Assembly: GCF_014353015.1 (NCBI RefSeq)
Contig: NZ_CP060704.1
Span: forward strand, 2,381,001-2,445,000
Reading direction: 5' to 3'
Origin: Chitinimonas koreensis
Lineage (GTDB): Bacteria; Pseudomonadota; Gammaproteobacteria; Burkholderiales; Chitinimonadaceae
DNA: 64,000 bases
The translations under genes were made by a program, and so were the position numbers. The notes under the pieces were generated by a model that worked only from the letters and a program-made list of their open reading frames with translations, searched no databases and was not told where the DNA came from. Below, piece by piece: positions 26,645 to 36,800 of this stretch (its first letter is position 1; every line of letters starts with the position of its first letter).

Positions 26645-27655
26645 TCAGATCGGAGGCCCGTCGGAGTCGCCGGGCTGCAGCTCGGGCTGCCACAGCACCT
26701 GCAGCGACTCGATCGGCTTGCCGGCGATGCGCGCCAGCATCAGTGCGGCCAGCTTGGCGCCGACCGCGCGCGGCGTCGGCTGGATCACCGAGGTGACGTG
26801 GTGGCCGACCAGGGTGTCGATCGGCATGCCGTCGTAGACGATCACCGAGATGTCGCGGCCGATCTCCAGCCCGGCGTCGATCACGGCGCGGATGGCGCCG
26901 ACGCCGCACAGGTTGTTGTCGACCACCACCGCGGTCGGCCGCGGGTCGCGCGCCAGGAGCGCGGTCATGCCCTGGTAGCCGCCGCGGCGGTCGAGCGTGC
27001 AGACCGCGAAACTGTCGGGCGACAGCGCCAGGCCCGCCGCGCGCATGCCCTGGGCGAAGCCCTCGCGGCGCAGTTGGGCGAAATTGAATTCGGGCTCGGC
27101 GCCGAGCAGCGCGATGCGGCGATGGCCCAGGCCGACCAGCCGGGTCACGGCCATCTCCAGGCCGGCCGCGTTGTCGAAGTCGAACCAGGCATAGGGCTGG
27201 GCCAGCGCGCTGCGGCCGTAGGCGACGAAGGGGAAGTTCTCGGCCTGGAGGAATTCCAGCCGCGGATCGTGCACCCGGGTCCGCGCTACCACCAGGCCGT
27301 CGACGCGGCGGCCGCGGATCATGCGCTGGTAGGAGCGCAGCTCGTCGGCCGGCGAGGACGAGGCGATGATCAGGTCCATGCCGATCTGGTCGAGCGACTC
27401 GGTCATGCCGGCCACCACCTCGAGGAACTGCGGGTCGCCCAGGTCGTGCGCGTCGAGCGGATAGACGATGCCGATCGCGTCGGCGCGGCCGATGGCCAGC
27501 CGGCGCGCGGTCGGGTTGGGCTGGTAGCCGCCGGCCCGGGCCGCGGCGATCACGCGCTGGCGGGTGTCCTCGTTGACGTCGTCGTAGCCGTTGAGCGCGC
27601 GGCTGACTGTGGTTTGCGACAGGCCGAGCTGGCGGGCGAGGTCCTTGAGGTTCAT
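26645..27655 (-). CDS. LacI-family transcriptional regulator
   Basis: This 336-residue regulator has the N-terminal LacI helix-turn-helix (MNLKDLARQLGLSQTTVSRA, then LNGYDDV) and a periplasmic-binding-protein-like effector domain (IGIVYPL, GRRVDGLVVART, VDNNLCGVGAIRAVIDAGL, TSVIQPTPRAVGAKLAALML). Such proteins usually repress sugar uptake or catabolic genes. No sugar genes are adjacent; the divergent gene at 27917 encodes a secreted protein of unknown function, which may or may not be a target. The ATG at 27655 starts exactly at the HTH. Confidence 0.93.
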   Translation of the reverse strand: MNLKDLARQLGLSQTTVSRALNGYDDVNEDTRQRVIAAARAGGYQPNPTARRLAIGRADAIGIVYPLDAHDLGDPQFLEVVAGMTESLDQIGMDLIIASSSPADELRSYQRMIRGRRVDGLVVARTRVHDPRLEFLQAENFPFVAYGRSALAQPYAWFDFDNAAGLEMAVTRLVGLGHRRIALLGAEPEFNFAQLRREGFAQGMRAAGLALSPDSFAVCTLDRRGGYQGMTALLARDPRPTAVVVDNNLCGVGAIRAVIDAGLEIGRDISVIVYDGMPIDTLVGHHVTSVIQPTPRAVGAKLAALMLARIAGKPIESLQVLWQPELQPGDSDGPPI

Positions 27656-27916
27656 CGAGGGGGTCCAACGGCTGTAATGAATAGAGGCGATCTTGCCGGG
27701 CGGCGGCGATGGCTTCTTGGGCCCGGCCGCGACGCCGCTGCGCATAGTAGGGCCGAATCGGCCGGCTCGCCATGCCGCTCGGCCCGCGGCGGCCGGCAGG
27801 GGCGGGGTCCGAAGCATTTTGTTGCATTTTGTCGCCGCGACCGTGTGGGCGGCGCATCGCTTGCCTACACTGGTCTCGTGACGGCCGGTCGGAATGGCCG
27901 GATGGGAGCGAGTGCG

Positions 27917-28681
27917 ATGGGACTCAGTCAAGGTGGTTGCCGCGGTGCGATGGCCGGTCTGCTGGCGGGCCTCGCCGTCGCGGCCTGGGCCGACGACGGT
28001 TGCGCCGGCCAGGCGGTCAAGGCCGACGGCCTCGGCAGCAGCGGCTACAAGCTCGACTGGAGCTGCAAGGGCGGAGCGGCCAGCGCGCAGGTCGCGCTCG
28101 ACGCCGACGGCAGCATCGAGCTGGTGCGGCTGGGGGCCGACAAGCTCGGCTTCGGCGACGTGCGGCTGCGCTGCGAGACGCTCGACGGCAAGCCGGCGCG
28201 CTTCAGGGTGGCGCCCACCGAGGGCAAGGTGCCGTGGCAGGTCCAGCTCGACGACGCGGCCTGCGCCTGGCAGGGCGAACAGTTCGCCTGCAAGACCCGC
28301 GGCCAGCCATCCTTGTTCTGCGTCGCCGAGACGCGCCAGCTGCGCACCGCCAGCGTGGCCAAGCCGCACGCCACCGTGGTGCTGCGCAGCGCCTGGGTGT
28401 CGGACGACGAGGCCCGGCTGCGCGACTGGCTGGCCGAGCAGAACATCGTGTTCCGCTACTGCGCCGCGGCGCAGGCTCAGCCCGAGCTGCCCTTCGTCAA
28501 GCTGAGCTTCTCGGTCGACGGCAAGATCGCCGTGGCGCCGGGCAAGGCGGCGCAGGGCCTGCCGGCGGCCGAGGCGGTGCCGGGCTGCATCGCGCAGCGA
28601 TTGGCCAAGCGCGATCCACCTTATCCGCAGGAGGCCGACGTGGTGATCCTGTGGCGCATCCCGGCGGACGGCGCGGAGTAG
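27917..28681 (+). CDS. secreted protein of unknown function with AgmX/TonB-like C-terminal segment
   Basis: The 254-residue protein has a signal peptide (about 1-26, ending WADD), six or more Cys, and a beta-rich middle with CETLDGKPARFRVAP. The ending PGCIAQRLAKRDPPYPQEAD followed by VVILWRIP resembles the C-terminal fold of AgmX/PglI or TonB-like proteins (conserved Cys then a F/PPxP turn). I infer a periplasmic location. The ATG at 27917 has a GGAGCG site; the ATG 15 bases upstream is possible. It opens the plus-strand series leading to the caspase/two-partner-secretion genes, but membership of that system is uncertain. Confidence 0.7.
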   Translation: MGLSQGGCRGAMAGLLAGLAVAAWADDGCAGQAVKADGLGSSGYKLDWSCKGGAASAQVALDADGSIELVRLGADKLGFGDVRLRCETLDGKPARFRVAPTEGKVPWQVQLDDAACAWQGEQFACKTRGQPSLFCVAETRQLRTASVAKPHATVVLRSAWVSDDEARLRDWLAEQNIVFRYCAAAQAQPELPFVKLSFSVDGKIAVAPGKAAQGLPAAEAVPGCIAQRLAKRDPPYPQEADVVILWRIPADGAE

Positions 28682-28730
28682 CGGAGGGTGCCCGGCGACG
28701 GGCGTCGGATGGACCAGACGGGAGACGGCG

Positions 28731-29231
28731 ATGGACGGATCGAGGCGAGTGGAATGGGCTGGCCGGATGATGGCGGTTGGCCTGGCGGCGCTGCTGCTCG
28801 GCGCCTGTGCGAGCGATACGGCGCCGTCGGCGGCCGGCGGGAGCGACGGTGGCGGTGGCGGCAGCGCGGCCAAGGCGGCGAGCGGCAGCGTGGTGTTCAC
28901 CGATACCGACATCTTCGACCGCTCGCTGTCGGCGACGCTGAAGCAGGGCGGCGAACCGGTGACGGTCAAGCTGGCCGCGCCGTTCCCGGTCAGCGAGATC
29001 CCGCCGCGGCTCAACCGCTGGCTCAACGCGGTCGACGACAGCCGCGGCAAGGTCGATTTCGATTTCGAACCGCAGATCAAGAACGCGCTGTCGCTGGTGT
29101 CGCTGATCGGCACGGCGGCCGATGCGGTGCGCGAACACCTGCTGTACCGCCCGGCCGGCGACTACGACGTGCGCGTGCGGGTGGTCGACGGCACGGTGCG
29201 CGAGCTGACCTTCAGCCGGCGCAAGCGCTGA
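28731..29231 (+). CDS. lipoprotein of unknown function
   Basis: This 166-residue protein has an N-terminal hydrophobic segment and lipobox LLGAC. A Gly/Ser-rich linker (AGGSDGGGGGSAAKAASG) precedes a compact domain (SVVFTDTDIFDRSLSATL, IPPRLNRWLNAVDDSRGKVD, LLYRPAGDYDVRVRVVDGTV). The long flexible linker suggests a domain standing off the membrane. I do not recognise the family. It is co-directional with and close to the OmpA-type gene (74-base gap). Confidence 0.75.
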   Translation: MDGSRRVEWAGRMMAVGLAALLLGACASDTAPSAAGGSDGGGGGSAAKAASGSVVFTDTDIFDRSLSATLKQGGEPVTVKLAAPFPVSEIPPRLNRWLNAVDDSRGKVDFDFEPQIKNALSLVSLIGTAADAVREHLLYRPAGDYDVRVRVVDGTVRELTFSRRKR

Positions 29232-29305
29232 GCCGGCCAGTAATTCGTGACAAGTGACAGATTTCCGCGCAGACGGGCATCGATCCAATAGAGGGATATA
29301 CCGCC

Positions 29306-30088
29306 ATGCTTCGCCAGAGCTTTCGTTCCCTGTTCCTCGCCGCGCTGGCCGCCGCCGTGCTGCTGCCGGCCGCGGCGGAAGAGGCCGCGCCGACGCCGAG
29401 CGCGGAGGAGATCGCCAAGGCCCTGCTCGGCAAGGGCAAACGGACCCGCAACGTGGTGATCGAGGAAGAGCCCGAGCCGACGCCCGCGCCGGCCGTCGTG
29501 CCCACGCCCGCACCTGTTGTCGCCAACCCGGTCGCGCCCGCCGCACCGGCGCCCCAGCAGCCGGCCGCGCCGACGGCGGTCGCAACGCCGGCCAGCCCGG
29601 CCGCGCCCGCCGCATCGCCGGCCAGCCCGGCCGCGCCCGCCGCATCGCCGGCCACGCCCCAGCAGGCCGCGACCCAGGCCTCCCAGCCCGCGGCTGCGCC
29701 GGTTCGGCCCACGCCCGCGGTGGCGGCCGGCATGGACGAGGGCATCTCGCTGCCGATCCAGTTCGGCCTCGGCACCGCGCGGCTGTCGGTCGCGGCGCAA
29801 CGGTTGCTCGACGCGGTGGCCGCCGCCCTGGCCACGCCGGAGCTGGCCGGCGCCACGCTGCGGATCGAGGGCCATACCGACGCCAGCGGCAATCCGCAGG
29901 CCAACGATCGCTTGTCGGAGGCGCGGGCCAGGTCGGTGCGCGCCTATCTGCAGAGCAAGCTCGGCAAGCGGGCGCCGGCGATGCAGGCGATCGGCCGCGG
30001 CAGCCGCGAGCCGGTCAACCCGGCCGATCCATATGCCGAGGAGAACCGTCGGGTGCGATTCTCGATCGTGCAGGGTGGGCGTGGGTGA
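29306..30088 (+). CDS. OmpA-family peptidoglycan-associated protein
   Basis: The 260-residue protein has a signal peptide (about 1-24, ending PAAA), a short helical segment (SAEEIAKALLGKGKRTRNVV) found in related lipoprotein/OmpA envelope proteins, a long Pro/Ala tandem linker (about 55-140, repeated unit SPAAPAA) and a C-terminal OmpA domain. In that domain LRIEGHTDASGNPQANDRLS carries the conserved Asp and ENRRVRFSI the Arg that bind diaminopimelate. It should tether the envelope complex to peptidoglycan. It lies between the lipoprotein and the secreted caspase gene. Confidence 0.9.
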   Translation: MLRQSFRSLFLAALAAAVLLPAAAEEAAPTPSAEEIAKALLGKGKRTRNVVIEEEPEPTPAPAVVPTPAPVVANPVAPAAPAPQQPAAPTAVATPASPAAPAASPASPAAPAASPATPQQAATQASQPAAAPVRPTPAVAAGMDEGISLPIQFGLGTARLSVAAQRLLDAVAAALATPELAGATLRIEGHTDASGNPQANDRLSEARARSVRAYLQSKLGKRAPAMQAIGRGSREPVNPADPYAEENRRVRFSIVQGGRG

Positions 30089-30141
30089 GCAAGCCCTTGG
30101 CAAATGAAGCTTCGTCAACTCTCCGATTGCAGGACTGCACC

Positions 30142-30281
30142 CGCCCTTCTCCCGCGCGCGGGCGGCAGTCCAAGTTGCCCGGTCTTGGGAGAAGGTGGCC
30201 CGAAGGGCCGGATGAGGGCTGTTCTTCGTAGAACTGCCCTCACCCCAACCCCTCCCCCGTGCACGGGAGAGGGGCTTTAAA
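30142..30281. repeat. inverted-repeat element, family D
   Basis: CCCTTCTCCCGC, GGGAGAAGG, GGATGAGGG and CCCTCACCCC, then GGGAGAGGGGCTTT form mirror-image blocks. A second family-D element occurs at 59187-59377. The element fills the gap between the OmpA-type gene and the caspase gene; its 3' hairpin with TTT could end transcription from the OmpA gene. Confidence 0.7.
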
Positions 30282-30325
30282 GGATCGGCGGGCTCCCCGG
30301 AAGCCCCACGAAAGGCGGCCAGAAC

Positions 30326-31792
30326 ATGAAGAAATCGCGTGCATTCGGCCTGGCCCTCGCGCTGGGCCTCGCGGCGGCGCTGCCGGCCCAGGCCACCCAG
30401 TACGCCTACATCCTCACCGTCGGCGACTACGGCGGCCAGTACCCCTCGCTGAGCGGCACCCGCATCGACCGCCAGACCGCCCACCAGATCGCGCTCAGGG
30501 CCGGCGTGGCCGAGGAGAACATCGTCCACCTGGTCGACGGCCAGGCCACCAAGGCGGCGATGCAGGCGATGTTCGAGGAGATCCTCAGCCGCACCTCGCC
30601 CAACGACCAGGTGCTGATCTACTTCTCCGGCCACGGCATCCGCGCCAAGGAGACCGATTCGGACAAGTGCGCCGAGGGCCTCCTGGCCGCCGACGGCGGC
30701 ATCCTGTGGGATTCGGAGCTGTCGCAATACCTCGACCGGCTCGGCAACCGGCTGTCGCGCACGCTGATGGTGGTCGACGCCTGCCACTCGGGCGGCGCCA
30801 ACAAGCGCTTCTCCAACATCCTCGACGGCGAGCTCTTGACGCCCAAGTTCGCCACCAAGCTGACCTCCGCCTCCTGCTCGCAGGCGGTCAACCTGATCCC
30901 GCGCACCCGTTCGGCCTTCGTCGAGAGCGAAGACGACCCGCGCCGCAACGTGGTCTACGTGGCGATGGCGCGCGACAACGAGGTCGCCTTCGACCATCCG
31001 CTGCGCGGCGGGCTCGGCACCTTCTCGCTGCGCCAGTGCCTCGACGCCAATCGCAACGCCGACGCCAACCGCAGCGGCGCGATCAGCATCGGTGAGCTGC
31101 TCGACTGCGCCCAGGGGCGGCTCAACGACATCATGGCCGACAACCGCGGCGTGCGGCCGTCGACGCTGACCGCCTACGGCAATCCCAACGCCGCCTTCGC
31201 GCTGCCGCCCGCGCCGGTGCAGGCGTCGGCGCCGGCGCAACCGGCCGCGGCCGCACCGGCGGCGGAGCCCGCGGTGCACCTGAACCCGGCCACCGTGCTG
31301 TCCGAGCTCTACAGCAACCGCGACGGCCGCCGCAAGGTCGAGGTGAAGCTCGACAACCCGGCGCCGCGCATCGGCGTCGACCGCATCGGCTTCGAGGTGA
31401 CGTCGAGCCATGCCGGCTACGTCTACGTGCTGATGCTCGGCTCGGACGGCAAGACGGTCGACCTGATCTTCCCCAACGCGCTCGACGGCAACCATGCGAT
31501 CGCCGCCGGCGGCAAGCTGACGCTGCCGCGCAGCAAGTGGCGCATGAAGGCGGCCGGCCCGGCCGGCCAGACCCAGCTCCTGACGCTGGTGTTCGACCAG
31601 CCCAAGCCGTGGACCACGCTGCCCGGCCCCAAGGTCGGCCCGTTCTCCAGCCTGCCGGCCGCGCTGGCCGGCGACCTGCACGCGCTGCTCGGCGCGCTGT
31701 CGGCGCCGCCGGCGCAGGGCCGTTGCGAGGGCGAGCTGCGCTGCGAGGCGCAGCCTTACGGCGCCGCGCTGAGCATCCTCAAGGAACGCTAG
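30326..31792 (+). CDS. secreted caspase-like cysteine peptidase (C14 fold) with DUF4384-like domain
   Basis: This 488-residue protein has a signal peptide (MKKSRAFGLALALGLAAALPAQA). A p20-type caspase domain (about 25-290) starts YAYILTVGDYGG and has His103 in YFSGHGI and Cys153 in VVDACHSGG, the expected dyad 50 residues apart. A Pro/Ala linker follows, then a beta-sandwich resembling DUF4384 (RIGFEVTSSHAGYVYVLMLG, VDLIFPNALDGN). Bacterial caspase-like proteases (orthocaspases) usually cut after Arg or Lys; here specificity is unknown. The protein should act in the periplasm or outside. It lies 65 bases before the tpsB gene, so a shared transcript is likely. Confidence 0.92.
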   Translation: MKKSRAFGLALALGLAAALPAQATQYAYILTVGDYGGQYPSLSGTRIDRQTAHQIALRAGVAEENIVHLVDGQATKAAMQAMFEEILSRTSPNDQVLIYFSGHGIRAKETDSDKCAEGLLAADGGILWDSELSQYLDRLGNRLSRTLMVVDACHSGGANKRFSNILDGELLTPKFATKLTSASCSQAVNLIPRTRSAFVESEDDPRRNVVYVAMARDNEVAFDHPLRGGLGTFSLRQCLDANRNADANRSGAISIGELLDCAQGRLNDIMADNRGVRPSTLTAYGNPNAAFALPPAPVQASAPAQPAAAAPAAEPAVHLNPATVLSELYSNRDGRRKVEVKLDNPAPRIGVDRIGFEVTSSHAGYVYVLMLGSDGKTVDLIFPNALDGNHAIAAGGKLTLPRSKWRMKAAGPAGQTQLLTLVFDQPKPWTTLPGPKVGPFSSLPAALAGDLHALLGALSAPPAQGRCEGELRCEAQPYGAALSILKER

Positions 31793-31857
31793 GCATCCGC
31801 CCGCGCCGCGGCCGCTTTCACTCGACGAAAACAGACGACAAGCCCAGGAGTTCCGCC

Positions 31858-33584
31858 ATGCCCCGAAACGGACAGACCTCCGCCGATCGCTTCCCGCCGC
31901 TGAACCGCCTGCTGCTGGCCTGCCTGCTGGCCTTCGCTGCCGGATCGCCGGCCGCTCGGGCACAGGCCGCAGAGGCCGTGCCCGACGCCGGCGCCGTGCT
32001 CAAGGACATCCCGCCGGCGCCGCCGCTGCCGGCCACCGCGCCGCCGCCGGCGATGGCCGCGCCGGCCTTGCCGCCGGTGACCATGAGCGCCGGCGACCTT
32101 TCCAATACGGTGCTGGTCAAGGGCTTCCGCATCGAGGGGCCACGGTGTTCCCGGCCGAGACGCTCGAGGCCGTGCTGCAGCCCCTGGTGGGCAAGCCGGC
32201 CACGCTGCCCGAGCTGATCCGCGGCGCGCACGCGATCACCGCCTTCTACAGCCGCAACGGCGTGGTCGGCCAGGCCTTCCTGCCCGAGCAGACGGTCGAC
32301 GGCGGCATCGTGCTGGTACGGGTGGTGGAAAGCCGCTTCGCCGGCGCGGTGATCGAGCGGCCCGAGCCGGTGCGGCTGGCCGATACCACGGTGCAGCGCA
32401 TGGTCGAGAGCGCCCAGCCGCTGGGCCAGGTGGTGCGGGTCGAGCGGCTCGAGCGCGGCCTGCTGCTGCTCAACGACCTGGCCGGCATCAGCGCCAACGG
32501 CACGCTGCTGCGCGGCGGCGAGCCGGGCAGCACGGTCGAGCGCGTCACGCTGCGGCCGACCGCGCCGCTGTCGGGCGTGGTCGAGCTCGACAACGCCGGC
32601 CCGCGCGCGGTCGGCGAGGGCCGCGCCAACGTGCTGCTCAACTGGAACAACCCGGAAGGGCGCGGCGGCCAGCTCAGCCTGCGCGCGCTGGCGATGTACA
32701 ACGGCGACGACCTGAACCGCTACCTGCGCCTGGCCTACGCCATCCCGGTCGGCTACGGCGGCCTCAAGATCACGCCTTCGGTGGCGCGGCTCGACTACAA
32801 GCTCGGCAAGCCGTTCCAGGCGCTCGATTCGCGCGGCGATTCGACCAGTTGGGGCGTCGATGCGCGCTACTCGCTGCTGCGCGGCCGCACCGCCAATCTC
32901 TATGCGCTGGCGCGCTTCGAGCGCAAGTCGCTCTACAGCGAAGCGGCCGGCGCCACGCTCGGCGACAAGAAGCTCGATACCGTCGCCTTCGGCCTGCGCG
33001 GCGACTATCTCGACCCGGCCAGCAAGGCTTACAGCGCGGCCACGCTGCAACTGCTGAGCGGCAACGCGCGCTATGCCAGCGCCCGCTTCGGCCAGGACGG
33101 CGGCTACGGCCGCTTCAACCTCGACCTGCAGCACCTGCGGCCGCTGGACGAGCGCTGGAGCTGGCTGCTGGCGCTGTCCTGGCAGCATGCCTTCGACAAC
33201 CTCGACACCGCCGAGGAGATCAGCCTCGGCGGCGCCAACGCGGTACGCGCCTACCCGGCCAGCGAGGCGCCCGGCGACGAGGGCGCGGTGCTGAGCAACG
33301 AGCTGCGCTTCCGTCTCAACGACACGGTGGCGCTCAAGCTGTTCCACGACTACGGCTGGCTGCGGGTGAACCACCGCGCGCTGCCGGGCCAGTTCGGCCC
33401 GAACGACCTGCATCTGCAGGGCGTGGGCCTGGGCGCCGCGCTGCGGCTGCCGGCCGATTTCAGCTTCAGCGCGCACGTCGCCTGGCGCATCGGCGACAAC
33501 CCGCTGGCCGCCGCCGACGGCAGCGATTCCGACGGCCGCCGGCGCGATCCGCGGCTGTGGGTGAGCCTGAATAGAAGCTTTTGA
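31858..33584 (+). CDS. TpsB two-partner-secretion transporter (ShlB/FhaC family), one-base frameshift
   Basis: This outer-membrane protein exports a TpsA partner. It has a signal peptide (about 1-37, ending ARAQA), a proline-rich stretch, POTRA domains (FRIEG then VFPAETLEAVLQPLVG and FLPEQTVDGGIVLVRVVE), and a 16-stranded barrel with the L6-loop motif in GANAVRAYPASE and a C-terminal Phe. The frame breaks at the GGGG run 32136-32139; one extra G gives a continuous 575-residue protein, normal for the family. An AGGAG site precedes the ATG. The cognate TpsA gene follows after a repeat element. Confidence 0.94.
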
Positions 33585-33586
33585 GA

Positions 33587-33779
33587 GGGGTGAGGCGTGA
33601 GGGGTGAGGTGTCGACCCCATCCCCACCCCAGCCCTCCCCTTGAAGGGGAGGGAGCCAAATTGCGACACGTTTGACGATCACTGGTGACTGAATCTGGCG
33701 CGTCCAGCTCCTCCCCTTCAAGGGGGAGGCCGGGAGGGGGATGGGGTTGCACCTCACGCCTCACCCCTCACGCCTCACT
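33587..33779. repeat. long inverted-repeat element, family C
   Basis: The left half has GGTGAGGCGTGAGGGG tandem units, ACCCCATCCCCACCCC and CTCCCCTTGAAGGGGAGGG; the right half mirrors this. It lies between tpsB and tpsA. Confidence 0.85.
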
Positions 33780-33835
33780 CTCCGTGTTTCACCGTATGCC
33801 ATTCGACGCCATGCCGGCCCGGCAGGAGACGAACT

Positions 33836-36800
33836 ATGAAGACCGCACGCACCGCTCCCCACTTCCACCTGCGCCGCGCCTACGCGGCCGTGCTGGCCGC
33901 GCTGTGCCAGGCGCCGCTGTGGGCCGCGCCCGATCCCGGCGCGCTGCCCGAGGGGGGCAGGTCAGCGCCGGCAGCGCGGCGATCCGCCAGTCGGGCAGCG
34001 GCATGGACGTCGACCAGGCCAGCCAGCGCGCGGTGATCGACTGGCAGCGCTTCGACATCGGCGCCCAGGCGCGCGTCGACTTCCACCAGCCCAATGCCTC
34101 GGCGGTGGCGCTCAACCGCGTGCATTCGGACGATCCGAGCCGCATCTACGGCCAGCTCAACGCCAACGGCCAGGTCTTCCTGGTCAACCCGGCCGGCGTG
34201 CTGTTCGGCCCCGGCGCGCGGGTCAACGCGGCCGGCTTGGTGGCCTCCACGCTCGACATCGGCGACGCCGACTTCATGGCCGGCCAGGACCGCTTCGTGC
34301 GCGGCGCGGGCGGCGGCAGCGTCGTCAACCAGGGCTCGATCGCCACGCCCGACGGCGGCCGGGTCTACCTGATCGGCGACGCAGTGCGCAACGAAGGCCT
34401 GATCCACAGCCCCGGCGGCCGCATCGTGCTGGCGGCCGGCCAGCGCGTCGAGCTGGTCGACGGCGCCGATCCGCTGCTGGGCGTCGAGATCGGCGCGGTC
34501 GACGGCAGCGCGATCAACCTCGGCGAGCTGGTGGCCGAGGGCGGCGCGATCCATGCCTATGCCGCCAGCCTCGGCCAGCAGGGCGTCGCGCGGGTCGACA
34601 GCATGAGCACCGACGCGGCCGGCCGCATCGTGCTGCGCGCCAGCGGCGAGGCGGTGCTCGGCGCCGCCAGCGTCACCTCGGCCAATGGCGGCCAGGGCGG
34701 CTTCGTCGGCGTCGAGGCGGACACCACCCGCGTCACCGGCGCCGTCAGCGCGGCCGGCAGCGCCGGCCGCGGCGGCGAGGTGCGGCTGCTCGGCGAGCAG
34801 GTGGCGGTCTACGGCGATGCCCGCGTCGATGCCTCGGGCCGCACCGGCGGCGGCGCGATCCTGGTCGGCGGCGACTACCAGGGCGCCAACCCGGTCGTCG
34901 CCAACGCCCGTGCCACCTTCATCGGCCCCGATGCGCGGTTGTCGGCCGATGCTACCGGCCACGGCGACGGCGGCCGCATCATCGCCTGGGCCGACCAGGT
35001 CACCCGCGCCTACGGCTGGTTCAGCGCGCGCGGCGGCGCCCAGGGCGGCAACGGCGGCTTGGTCGAGACCTCGGGCGGCTGGCTCGACGCCCGGCCGGCC
35101 CATCTCGACCTCGGCGCCGCGCGCGGCGCGGCCGGCACCTGGCTGCTCGACCCGAACGACCTGGTGATCGGCACCGGCGGCAACAGCAACATCAGCGGCG
35201 GGCCCAACTTCACCACCACCGGCGACAGCGCCTTCCTCGACGCCACCGTGCTCGGCGGCCAGATCACCGGCGGCGCCAACATCGTGGTGCAGACCGCCGC
35301 CGCCGGCGCCAACAGCCAGTCCGGCGACATCACGGTGCAGGCCGACGTGACCGCGGCCGGCACCGGCTCGCTGACGCTGCGCGCCCACCGCGACATCAAC
35401 ATCGCCGCCGGCGTGGCGATCACGGCGCCCGGCGGGGCGGTCGACGTCAGCCTGGTCAGCGACAGCGACGGCAACCAGCAGGGCCGCATCTCGATGGGGG
35501 CAGGCAGCTCGATCGACTCGAACGGCGGCGACATCGCCTTCGGCGGCGGCGGGGCCGACGGCCGCGCCTACGGCTACGGCGCCAACTTCGCCGGCATCGA
35601 CCTCAGCGCCGGCGCCACGCTGGCGGCCGGCGCCGGCAACGTCACGCTGACGGGCAGCGGCAGCCTGACCGGCAACGGCGGCTACGGCGTGATCCTGTCC
35701 AACAACAGCGTGGTCAGCGGCAACGCCGTCACGCTCGACGGGGTGGATCCGGACACGCCCGACGGCGGCTCGCCGTTCAGCGGCATCGCGGTGTTCAACA
35801 GCCAGATCAATGCCACCGGCGCGGTCACGCTGAACGGCAGCAACCTCGGTGACGGCGAGGGCATCATCACCAGCCTGGGCCAGATCGACGGCGCCAGCAT
35901 CGCCTTCGCCGGCAGCGGCGCCAACGGCATCGGCACCATGCTGTTCGACACCACGGCGCAGGCCGCGGCCGGCGGCACCATCAGCGTGAACGGCAGCACC
36001 ACGGCCGGCGGCCACGCCTTCGCGCTGCAGGATTCCACCCTGACCGCAGCCGGCGGCACCATCACGCTGCAGGGCAACGGCGGCACCAACATCACCGGCT
36101 ACTTCGTCGGCGGCCTGGTCAATGCCGGCCAGATCACGGCGACGGCGACCGGCACCGCCGCCACCGGCATCCAGGTCGACAGCGCCGGCGTGCTGCAGGG
36201 CGGCGCCACCGGTTCGGTCAGCCTGAACGGGCAGGGCAGCGGTTACGGCGTCACCATCGACGACGGCAGCGTGGTCGCCGGCCAGATCACCCTGACCGGC
36301 AGCTCGGGCAGCGTCTCCGGCATCTACCTGCGCGACGCCACCCTGCACGCCATGGGCAACCTGCCGCTCACGCTGAACGGCAGCACGGTCGGCACCGGCC
36401 ACGCCATCGAACTGGTGGCGCGCAACCAGCTCGGCGCCGTCGGCTACACCGGCAACATCGCGCTGCTGACCAGCGACGGAGACATCAAGCTGCTGGGCGC
36501 CGCCGGCGATTTCGCCAACGGCAGCAGCTTCACCTCGTCGGGCAGCCTGACCTTCGCCAACCTGACCAGCACTGCGCCCTACAGCGTCGACATCGCGCCG
36601 AACACCACGCTGGCCAATACGCTCAGCGGCATCACCGTCGGCAGCGCCAACAGCGGCGACCTGACCTTCTATTCCAACAGCGCCGCCATCAACACGCCCT
36701 CGCTGGCGGTGCCGGTGCCGATCGTGTTCCGCTCGGCCGGCTTCGTCTCGTTCCAGAACAGCCTGACCAGCACCGGCGGCAGCGTCGCGGTGCAGGCCGA

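Noticed and set aside
30142..30281. Small ORF or RNA gene between the OmpA-type and caspase genes
   Set aside because: The sequence consists of the mirror-image blocks of a dispersed repeat (also at 59187), not a gene.
29162..31963. 933-residue minus-strand frame
   Set aside because: Antisense to the OmpA-type and caspase genes, with low-complexity composition; the opposing plus-strand proteins have signal peptides and catalytic motifs.
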